Assembly (NCBI RefSeq): GCF_043641665.1 | Contig: NC_092192.1 | Coordinates: forward strand, 19,246,658-19,310,657 | Direction: 5' to 3' | Length of the DNA: 64,000 nt | From: Enoplosus armatus | Lineage: Eukaryota; Chordata; Actinopteri; Centrarchiformes; Enoplosidae | In this document: piece by piece, positions 54,885-64,000 of the stretch | How positions within the stretch are numbered: the first letter of the stretch is position 1 | Layout: each line of letters starts with the position of its first letter | Position numbers and translations under genes: made by a program | Notes under the pieces: generated by a model | What the model was told of the DNA's origin: nothing | Database searches by the model: none | The model's input: the letters and a program-made list of their open reading frames with translations, nothing else

Positions 54885-55062
54885 TCAGCTGGAGGCTGCG
54901 GCGATGGCCTTCTTGAGCTGCTGGCTGCGGATCTCGCGGGTGCGCGACACCAGGAGCAGGTCGTGGCAGGTGTTGCAGACCAACACCGGGTCATACAGCT
55001 GCTGGTCTGGGATGGGCAGCTTCAGATGACAACAGTCTTTACAGAACACATTGCCACAGTTC
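54885..55062 (-). CDS. mtmr4: mtmr4 last exon: second half of FYVE and C-terminus
   Basis: Encodes [19 protein letters not shown] through [10 protein letters not shown] and a tail ending KKAIAAASS. With the preceding exon (56854-56942, WVPDH and KRRHHCR) it completes a FYVE domain with the WxxD, RRHHCR and zinc Cys pattern for PI3P binding. Confidence 0.95.
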
Positions 55063-58000
55063 CTGAAGATGAGGAGCACACAGAAAGTAAGGATACTTTT
55101 ACTACAGAGTAACAGTTCTGTGGTCTGCATTTTAATCAGCAGCCTGGCTTCAGAACAAAAAGTGTAGGAATAGAATAGTTTAGGGATTTCAACTACACCA
55201 ATAAGTAACCTTCCATGCCTACAGAGTATTTTTCAAGCAGTGCGTTACCCACATAAACTCAGTCTTTACCCCCCCCCCACAATGACATGGGAATCAAATG
55301 GGAGTCGTCTAAGCTCATTGCTAAATATAAAGCTAGCAGTGTGTTCTAGCTCTCAGCTGAAAGCTCTGGCCAGTGACAGTGATGCCGTCATCCCCGGGTG
55401 GAGGCTCTTAGTACAAATGTTTCCAGGCTTTGGCTACTGAACTAACTGTTTCCACACAGTGACTGCCAATACTCTGAGAGAAAAACTACTATTTAATTAT
55501 TCTATTTAACACTTATTCAACCTCTCCTGTGTAGGCTTTAAATCAGTTTCCCATATACAGAATGTATCTAACAGTTACCTACATGTACTGTAGCATCCAT
55601 GCTGTCCATCCCTTGTATTTTCAGAGTGATGCTCTGTCTGTTGATATGAGTTTCTTTCCAGTTTGAAACAACTGTCTCGGTTTTTCAGCGGAGCATATAA
55701 ATAATTCTCTGGCTAACCAAGAGCCTTTCATTCTGAAACCATGGGCTGAAACCAAAGCTCGGTTTATTGCCTTGAAAACACAAAGCAGAGTGTGTCTTTG
55801 AATCGCAGGCTGCTGCTTTGGCAGAACTGTGCTGCAACTGAAGAGCGGAACAGCAGGAGTTTAAAATGTAGTAAGCTCTCCTGAACAAAATGTTCATTAG
55901 AGCTGATGCTTTTGATTAGTGAATACACAAATCAGGACATTGTTAAAGCTGATCTTGAAGCAGCTACCGTTGAAAAGAGTAGAAGAAGATATTAAGGCCT
56001 AAAAATTGAAAGGAATAGCTGGGAAACACTTTGGGAAAGACACTTTTTTACTTTATTGTTGAGAGTTAGATGACAAGATTGATTCCACTCATGTTTGTAC
56101 GGCAAATATGAAGCTGGAGCCAGCAGCCTGTTAGCTTAGCTTAGCATGAAGACTGGAAACATTTAAAAACAGCTAGCCTGGCTCTGCTCAGAGGCAACAA
56201 AAACTGCCTACCAGCACTGCTGAAGCTTGCTGCGCCCGGCCAAGAAATAACCCAGCACATTTTTACACTGACACTAGATAGCCAGGCTAGCTGTGTCCCC
56301 CCGTTTTTAGTCTTTTGTAGTCAAGCTAACTGGCTACTGGCTGTAGCTTCATATTTAGCGTAGAGTGGTATCAATCTTCTTATCTAACTCTCAGCAAGAA
56401 AGTGAATAAATGTATTTCCCAAAATGTCAAACTGTTCCTTAAAAATGAAACTTTTGAGACTATGGTGAGAGATCTCCTTCATAATGAACGAGAGGGACTT
56501 TGATTTGATTACCAGATTCTTGAATGTTTCTTGCTTTTCAATATTTCATATTGTTAAACAAATGGGTTTTTGACACTTCTACTTGTTAGTCAGAAAAAAT
56601 TAAGACATTTTAAGTCATTATTTTTGGGTATTGGTAACTTCTGATGACATTATTATCTACATTTTGTAAACTATTTATTGATTAAAAATATAAATTGTTT
56701 TTTCTGAATTTATCAACTTATGAAGATGATATTGATGATATTTTTGTGCAAGACAGCTGTTCAGTCTGTGATTGATTTCTCTTCTACCTTATGTGTGATA
56801 CTTAGAGTGTTCTTGTGTTTATTAATGTGAGAAAACCACAGTGAAGCCCCCACCTGCAGTGGTGACGTCTCTTGGCTATCCAGAACTCACAGTCACAGTT
56901 GAAACAATGGGAGGCCATGTGGTCGGGCACCCACCTTGTGACCTACACACACACACACAGAAAGAGACATCTCTATTAGAACAGTGTGCTGTAATTAGAG
57001 GTGCTCCTAGCCATACAGGTGAGGGGGGGGTGGGGAAGGTGAGGAAGTAGAGACAGATGCTATATTAGACGATAAATCCCTAAAGGACGCCGACCTCTGT
57101 GTCCTTGCGCTCCACTCGATCCCAGCTGCCCTCAGACAGACGGTCCTCACTGTGGGTCGACAGAGAATCCTCCTCGTTACTGTTGTCTGACTCACGCAGA
57201 CACGTCTAAAAACAGAGAGAAAAGTCAAGGTCAGAAGGCAGACAGGAATGAAGGAAGAGAGACAACCTCGTGAGGATAATCAAAAGTAAATATCTATAAA
57301 CGCTGCAGACAGAAAAACGCTTCTTGCATAGGTCTGTCTGGCATTAATCACTGAAAAAGTTACTCACAATGTCATCCTCGTAGTCGACGTCTGGCTCTGA
57401 GGGAGGGGTGCTGTACTGTTTACTCTCCAGCCTCATCTGCAGCTGTCGCACCTGCTGCCGCAGCACCTCCACCTCCTGCTTGTAGCCGGCCTCGATCTGC
57501 CGCAGTCTCTGCTGCACGGCGTCCATTGGCACCGGCAGCCCGTCGTCATCGAGGTAAGCTGGGGCCTGGGGAGGGGGAGGGGAGCCGGAAGCGGAGGGCG
57601 AGGAGTATGACACCGGCAGGAGCTGATGGCCTGCCAGGGAGTAGCTGTTGAGGGCGGCAGCAGCAGCAGCAGCAGCGGGCCCACACAGGCCGGTGTAGCC
57701 GGCACTTCTGGCAGCAGACAGCCACCCGGGCTGCAGAGGGCTGCTGGGACAACAAAGAGCCTCTCTGCGGCAGCACTGGGAACCATTGGCAATGGCGAAG
57801 CCCTGGGAGCGGAGCAGCTTACTGGCGAGCCGGCGGCTCTGGTAAGTGTTGGGCTGCAAGGCCCGGGTGATGCCAGAGTGACTGGCACTGCTGCAGGCAG
57901 ACTGGACTAGACCCTGGACACTCTCCCAGTGGGAGCTGAGCAGGGACAGGTCTGAGAGCTGGCTCTGGGAGATCAGATGGCGAGCTGCGACCTGGGTGTA

Positions 58001-61000
58001 GTCTACAGGAGCTGCTGCAACTGTTAACACGCGCTCTCTTCCTTTCACTACATCTGTCCTCATGTCCTCTTTCTCCTTCTGGGGTTGAACCTGGGGCTGT
58101 GACTGGGGCTGTGACTCGGGCTGTGACTCGGGCTGTGACTCGGGCTGCTCCTCGTAATTAAAATGATTCTGGGAAAGATCACGGCCCACTGTGGGAGGCA
58201 GGACGGGGGAGAGTTCTCCCTCACCTGTGAGAGTCTCAGTGGAGTCCTCCATGGGAAGGAGTGGGGTCAGCCGCTTCAGAGCCAGCAGGCCTGCAGATTC
58301 TGGGAGGCCGTCAGTGTGGCCGTTAAGCGGCGAGGTGGGTGTGGTGGCTGCAGGCTGGGTGCCGTTGCAGGGGAGAGGTAAGCACGGCTCTGATTTATGA
58401 GTGGGTGATGTGGGGCTCTCAGCAGTCCTACAGGGGCTCTCAGCCTCCAGCGGAGGTGGTGGGAGAGGAGGGTTAGTGATCTGAGGCAAAGCCTGTTGGA
58501 GGACAGGAGTGGGGAAGGGAGTGTGAGCGACTGCGGCGTCCTTACTGAGAGGGACGGGGGGAAGGGGCGGAGAGGGCAGGGGCTGTGTGGTGAGACAGGG
58601 CTCCTCCGGTGCGTCTTCACAGCTCTCTGCACCCGGGCCATCCTCTGGGGTCTTGGCAGGACTCTGATGTAGAGGTTCCCCTTCACTGCTGTCCAGTCCA
58701 GCGTCAGGTATGACCTCGTCAGAAATGTCTGCAGAGGTTTCTTCTGTGGCTGGGGAGGGCTCCGGCGCAGAGCGACCCTCCTGGCAGTGCTTATTGAGAT
58801 TGGGGTCACTGGATGTACGAGTCAGAGGTACCCCGTTCTCAAAAGCTGACAGCAGGTTGTCCATGGATCGGGTCTTGGGAAGTCTGTAAATCAGAAATAC
58901 ATAAAGATTTATTTTTTCCACATGTGCAGAAAACCCAATGATGCAATTCTCAGTTTGGGACTCTAGAGGGCAGTCTGACTCTCCGCAACACATCAATTTT
59001 AAATTAATGTAAATCTCTATTCAGGGATGGCCGAGAACAGTAAGTACAGACACTGAGTAACAGATCAGATTTGCATCAAACACACCTGTCCAGGGAACGT
59101 GAGGTGAGCTCGTCTCCTGTGACACTCGGGGGGAGGTAGAGCTCCATAGAGTCGTCCACAGCGGTGCAGGGGGAGGAGGTGGGCAGGTAGACAGCTGTCC
59201 ACAGCTGTAATGCCCGTGTGTGGCAGACTGGCTGCAGCACCTGGCAGACAAACAGGTGACGAGGACAATCCCAGAAGGTCAATATCCAGAAATGATGGTG
59301 CCTATCACTCAATCAGAGCTGCTCTTCCATTGCTGCATTTATTTCTATGCTTTTCTTAGAAATCATTCACAGAGAATCAGGGTGGCAGAGGATTAAGTTT
59401 AAGTTTAAGTTAAGAGTCAAGGTTGTGCTTTAAGTCTTTGATGAAAGACAGTTTGGGGATGAATGTGAATATTCAGTCATACTATGCATTAATCAGCATT
59501 TATATAGACACACCTATGTGTTTTTAAAAAAACATCTATTTTAACTTCCTCCTATGGACAGGTGTTAGGATTAGGGTTTCACTACAAACATTAAATACAG
59601 TGCATCTGGTGCTTGTGCATAATTGTATGTTGCAGTTCCAATGCGATTGCTATAAATCCTTAAATATCCTCCAATACCACTGTTCCATTATCAAGTCACC
59701 TTCTCCTCAATTATTGCAAAGTTTAGTGACTAACAGTAGGAGGTAATCTCCTCTTGTTACTGTATTTAACTGGCGGCTCTCAAACAAAAAAAACATGAAT
59801 AATAGTACAATAGTAATCACATAAATAAATGCGGAAGGACACTGTAAAAAGTGGCAGGTACCATATCATGACTGGGGATATAGAGGAAGTTCTGGAAGTT
59901 CTTGTTTCCGCTGCGAAGCAGGGACCAGACAGAGCAGGTGCGTTTATAGATGTTCCTCGCCTCCCTCTCGCGAGCGTTGTTACACAGGAAGGTGCCATAA
60001 AGACACGAGTACGTATGCTGCACCAACTTGACCTGGAAACAGGTGGAAGACGGAACAACGGCAATGATTTACATTCTTTATGGTTTGATAGCGCTCTAAT
60101 TCTAACAGCTGATTGATAGGAAACATTATCACCTGACCACAAGATTAGCTGTGGTTATAAAATGACAGTGTTGGTTTCAATTCTCATTGCCTGCAACATT
60201 TTCACGGCAATGGCTCAAGGATTCTAATATAATATATAAAGTATAATGGTATGTAAAAAAAATACGACATAAAAAATGACTTCATTTCATGTGTGCTCTG
60301 TCTTTAAAGCTGGTTTCATGTAATGCACAGCAAAATGTCTCCCACACTTTGAGGTTTATTGGTGAAACAAAAAAAAAATGTATACAGTCATTAGAAAGAC
60401 AGAGAGAAGTGAAGAGTGCTGTACGACCACCCACCAGGAAGGCCTCGTTGAACTCAAACAGGCAGGGGAACTGTTTGAGCAGCTGGTGAACACAGTCCAG
60501 CCACTGCAGGAAGACGGGACACTGCTCGCTCACATCGTCAGCGTTCTCCTGGTGGCCACAGCGGTCCCCAAACTTATGACCGTAGTCCAGCCACTCCGTC
60601 TCTACAAGCAGCTGGAAACCCTGCGGATGACACGGTGGTCAGAACTGAAGATAATAATAGTTAATAGTGCAACAACGTAACCAGCGTCATTGTTATTGTT
60701 ATTCCACACATTCTCCTTCCTTTTCAATACCTTGAGCCTATATTACCCAGAATGCAACTGGGCTGCTGATAGTTTGGTCAGAGATTTGGGTGTGTCATGC
60801 TAGTAGAGGCTAATGTAGCCTCAAGCTGCTAGCCTCAAGCAGAGATGGAGCAGACTACAGAGGTCTGGTAAGCTCACTTCTTTCTAACGCCACACCTTCA
60901 GATGTTTTTTCAAACTTGCAGTCTTGGACCGTGGAGACTCTCACCTCTAATGTCCTGTAGTAGGGGTCCAGCAGGATCTTGGCGAGGGCTACAATCTGGG

Positions 61001-63808
61001 GTGTGCGGTCCCATCCGTCTGAACAGTGCACCAGGACAGGACGGCCGTCCCTCTCCACCGCTGAACACACCAGAGTGGCTGCCTTGAGCATGACAGACAG
61101 GTGCTGCAGCCAGCGGGTGCTCTCAAGTGACGAAAGCCAGCTGAAAACACCAGAAGGGACTGATTAGATCATTACAAATCTATATGGAACCTGTCCCAAC
61201 TGATGGAGTGATCTGGAGCCTAGATACTGCATACATACATCAGCTTCAGCTACTTAGGGTTAACTCAGACTGGGTTACGAGGCTGATGGGGTTAGGAGGA
61301 GGCAGCCTCTGACCTATATCTCTGGAGGCTTCTCTGCGTCATTTCACACCTCCATCAGAATAACAAGCCTTAAAATAACATGGTGTGACATCATAGTAGC
61401 TGGCTTAACCTATGTTCAGTACATACAACCACACACAGCTGGTGAAAACACACAGATGTAAACTCTGAAACAGAAACACATAACACACGTATCGCCGTGT
61501 ACAGACAGACAGCTGGCCAGCACAGCAGGAATGGGACTGTGGCAGGGTTCCCATCTCTGCGTGGTGTTGCCTTACCGTGAGGCCATCAAAACAGGGGAGG
61601 GCGAGGGAGGCACAAACGAAGACAGAGCCGCACAGAGAGAAAGGTCAAACAGATCGACTTACTTTCCTGGATCCGGGATCTGACTGCAGACGGTCCTCAG
61701 AGCCTGGAAGCTGTTCCGGATGGCGTGGATGTTAGCCATTCCCATGAACATCACCTCACAGTTGGGGTAGTACTCTGATGAAGGTCAAAACACATAAACA
61801 ATGCTTAGCTTGTAAGATACAGTAGCAGTCTGCAGTCACTGGTGGCAGTAATTATTTGTTTACTGAATATCATATGTCAGACTGGACATTCACATTAAAT
61901 GCATGAGCAAGGCGCCGTGCAGAGAAAGGCTTCTGCTTACAATCTAGGACAGAGCAACAGTTACGGAGCTACATTAGCATTTATTTCAAGACATCTGTCT
62001 GGTCAATATCGACTCTCTTTTTAGCTCTGTTTTGGTCTCCCTCTCCTGAGAATGTGGCTCTTTAGCTGCTAGATGTTTTGACTTTTTCCAACAGCTAGTT
62101 TCCATCTTTGTCTGTCTGCCATTCGTTCTAGGCAGGTAGTGTACAGTCGGTTTATGCTTCTGGAAATATGGTGTATGAGAGCGGAATTAGCGGGCCGTAA
62201 AACAAAAGGTCAAAGACTAAAAAGCTCGGTAGAGTTGATGGGAACTGCATAGTTGTGTACTAAATCTTAGAGGGTATGTCACTTTGATCCATTCTTAATA
62301 TAAAGATTCAGATGAGTGCAGTTTTAAGTTACTTCTCATGAAGTTTCTTCTGCCTGTTTGTACTGCTGAGCAGAATCAGAAGCATGTTTGCATGTTGTAC
62401 AATATGCAAAATTCATTGAACTGTTTCAGGCTTTTCAGATGTTTGGCCGCACTCACCTTCACATTCGCAGCCTCCACCCTTGGCTCGGTTGGCCACTGCC
62501 GCGGTGTATGAGCGAGCATCCAGGATCAGCAGCTTCTGTGGCACAGTGTTGTTATCGCAGCCAGAGCCGCCCGTCAGTGAGGAGTCTGGAAAAATGACAG
62601 AGAGATGATTTATATCATTATATTTTATCGAGTGGACAGTGTTGTTGAGAATCAAAGTGGCGGGGAGAGGAAGAGAGGGAACGTGTGAAAGGAGGAGGTC
62701 GGAATCAGAGAAGTGATTAACGGAAACTGACTCTTATTTGTAACCTACTGAAAATCAATATTTCCTCCTGATGACACAACCGCAGTGTTGCTATTGGTAA
62801 CGATCACAAGTCAAGAGACCTGCTTTTAACAGCCTTCACGGAGAAAGACAAGTAATTACTCTGAGGCTGCAACTGAACTACTTCTCTCTGCACTCAGTCA
62901 GTGTTGTGCTGCCACTCACTTTCCAGCCTGTCGTTGTATACCCAGAAAAGGAATTCAAAGACCCTTTTAGACGTGCACGTCACTCTGAAATATTGGTATC
63001 ATCTTAGAAAACAGAGTTTTCTGTTACTTAGTCTGATTATAATGCTGTAATATTAATGGATACTACACACGCTTATCTTTTAAAATGGGAGCAGGAGAAG
63101 GAGCATACATGTGATTTAATGTTACTCAATTCACTATAAATTGTTGACAATGTATTTGCTGAACGAGCCCAGTGCATGGAGGCAGAATTGAAAATGGTGT
63201 GGCACTTGTTAGTCCACTTTGGAAGTAAGGTAAATGAATGAGACATATAAATAATGGAAATGATCTTCTTCTTCTAAGTCATAAAAGGACATTTTCACAG
63301 ATGACCGGCCTGAGTTTGAATGCATTCTTTGGAGCGCATGCATGAATCGGCACATATAAATCAACTGCTTTACCAAAATCACTATCGCAGGAGTCAGGAG
63401 CTTCCCCACGCTGTCGGCAGGCTGGTGCTCCACAGGTACCCTTGGCTCCGGCGTCCATATGGCAGGCCTTGGCGATGGATGTTACCAGGTACTCGTCATC
63501 TGTGTTTCTCCAGCCCCACCAGCTGATCTCAGGCTGGCTGCAACGGGCAATCACTGCCCCGTTCTTCTGGTGCCTGAAATTCAAGGTTATTGAGTCACTA
63601 AAGTCAAACACAGATATCAGAAAGGAACGAGCTCTTCGTTGCAAATCGGTGAAAATGCGATACTGTACGTATGACTGTGCGTTAGTAAACCCACCTGTAG
63701 ACCACCACGGGGATCCTCTTCCAGGATCTGAAGGAAGCCACACTCTCCAGCTCCTTGTCAGTGATCCATATTGGAACCAAAAGCTTCTGCGGGTAGCTGG
63801 AGCACAGC
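54885..63808 (-). CDS. mtmr4: Myotubularin-related protein 4 (3' twelve exons, 5' partial)
   Basis: Endosomal phosphatase that removes the 3-phosphate of PI3P and PI(3,5)P2. Exons, 5' to 3': 63695-63808, 63374-63573, 62457-62585, 61663-61774, 60945-61140, 60435-60620, 59862-60032, 59086-59240, 57368-58883, 57095-57205, 56854-56942 and 54885-55062. Phases agree throughout (1051 codons plus stop; human MTMR4 is about 1195). Order: end of the PH-GRAM/linker ([15 protein letters not shown]), myotubularin phosphatase with HCSDGWDRT (Cys-X5-Arg), a long disordered linker ([22 protein letters not shown]), coiled coil ([20 protein letters not shown]) and a FYVE zinc finger. The C-terminus ([20 protein letters not shown], ending AAASS) matches MTMR4, not MTMR3. 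The exon 57095 donor, GAG|gtcggc, is weak. N-terminal exons are beyond the window. Confidence 0.96.
56010..56440 (+). repeat. Inverted-terminal teleost repeat
   Basis: Starts AAGGAATAG and ends CTGTTCCTT, with inner CACTTTGGGAAA and TTCCCAAAATG also roughly inverted. It contains GTTAGCTTAGCTTAGCAT followed by AAGACTGGAAAC, a block widespread in fish genomes. The ends recur at 26281 and 27257. Lies in the last mtmr4 intron. Confidence 0.7.
56854..56942 (-). CDS. mtmr4: mtmr4 exon 11: first half of FYVE
   Basis: Encodes [20 protein letters not shown] and KRRHHC, with donor CAG|gtgggg. It supplies the WxxD motif, the first Cys pairs and the basic PI3P-binding patch. Confidence 0.94.
57368..58883 (-). 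CDS. mtmr4: mtmr4 large linker exon
   Basis: A 1516-bp exon coding about 505 residues, mostly Pro/Ser/Glu/Gln-rich and disordered. Conserved islands are [55 protein letters not shown] and the coiled coil, all shared with MTMR4 as I recall it. It contains a Gln-Pro-Glu-Ser tandem repeat and a poly-Ala run. Confidence 0.93.
58091..58147 (-). repeat. mtmr4: 12-bp coding tandem repeat in mtmr4
   Basis: Five near-identical 12-bp units (plus-strand GGCTGTGACTCG) encode a Ser-Gln-Pro-(Glu/Gln) repeat in the linker. The frame is kept. Confidence 0.9.
60690..60845 (+). repeat. Dispersed teleost repeat, second copy of the 4.6-kb family
   Basis: Same block order as 4558-4682 (TTATTCCACACATTCTCC, TTACCCAGAATGC, GCTAATGTAGCCTCAAGC). 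Inside an mtmr4 intron. Confidence 0.7.
60945..61140 (-). CDS. mtmr4: mtmr4 catalytic exon
   Basis: Encodes [20 protein letters not shown]. The Cys, two Asp and Arg of the CSDGWDR P-loop, hallmarks of active myotubularins, are all present, so this is an active family member, not a pseudophosphatase. Confidence 0.95.
62028..62325 (+). repeat. Dispersed teleost repeat, second copy of the 24.8-kb family
   Basis: Shares AGCTCTGTTTTGGT-TCC, GGCAGGTAGTGTACAG and the terminal GTGCAGTTTTAAG with 24762-25285. Inside an mtmr4 intron. Confidence 0.6.
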
Positions 63809-64000
63809 CTGAGGACAAGAAGGACAAGACGCAGTATTTAATCTTGAGGAAGATTAAATGCAGTTTATATTGCTGCAAACATTATACAGCAAGTACACTA
63901 GACTGACTTAAGAGAACTGTGCAACAAGAGTTTTTCAGTGAGAAAAAAAACAGAGTGCTTTGAGCTGCAGCAAACAACATTCTTAGACAGACACAAGTGT

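Noticed and set aside
57433..58809. Long ORFs in other frames of the mtmr4 linker exon
   Set aside because: Shadows of the GC-rich mtmr4 frame, which has the conserved motifs and consistent splice phases.

Overview
The window looks like nuclear DNA of a teleost fish, probably a percomorph. It has split vertebrate genes with short GT-AG introns, many CA/GA microsatellites and poly-C tracts, and fish-type repeats: short hAT-like elements ending in CAGTGGTGG, a tRNA-type SINE, and L2-like and L1-like LINE scraps. I recognise four genes. In all four the exon phases join without a break. No prokaryotic or viral coding region was seen.

Layout. (1) 46-2113, plus strand: the last two coding exons of vkorc1l1, with the CIIC redox motif; exon 1 lies left of the window. 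(2) 8145-15861, minus strand: a complete 12-exon gusb (lysosomal beta-glucuronidase, 642 aa) with both catalytic glutamates. An exact GTCACGTGAC palindrome (a CLEAR/TFEB-type site) sits 67 bp upstream of its ATG. vkorc1l1 and gusb are tail to tail, as I recall them being neighbours in mammals. (3) About 16-42 kb: a gene-poor stretch of dispersed repeats, microsatellites and unexplained single-copy sequence. Two weak small-gene candidates lie here (16357-16641 plus; 29250-29482 minus). (4) 42112-49869, minus strand: a complete 8-exon GPI-anchored carbonic anhydrase of the CA4 type (307 aa). Its first intron holds a CpG-rich block and a 155-bp GA tract. (5) 54885-63808, minus strand: mtmr4, a myotubularin-family phosphoinositide 3-phosphatase. 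Twelve exons give 1051 codons from within the N-terminal region to the stop; the 5' exons lie beyond the right edge.

The genes do not form a pathway. vkorc1l1 acts in ER vitamin K/quinone reduction, gusb in lysosomal glycosaminoglycan breakdown, ca4 in extracellular CO2/bicarbonate exchange and mtmr4 in endosomal phosphoinositide turnover. ca4 and mtmr4 are linked on human 17q22-q23, whereas VKORC1L1 and GUSB are on human 7q11, so the window joins two segments that are separate in human.

The main oddities are a perfect 22-bp stem/4-nt loop hairpin in a gusb intron, hAT-like elements with perfect 8-bp target duplications, an apparently missing PPxY motif in mtmr4, and an orphan CpG-rich block with a possible first exon inside ca4 intron 1. 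I found no convincing new biological system. Exon borders come from reading splice sites and frames by eye; UTR ends are inferred from AATAAA signals.
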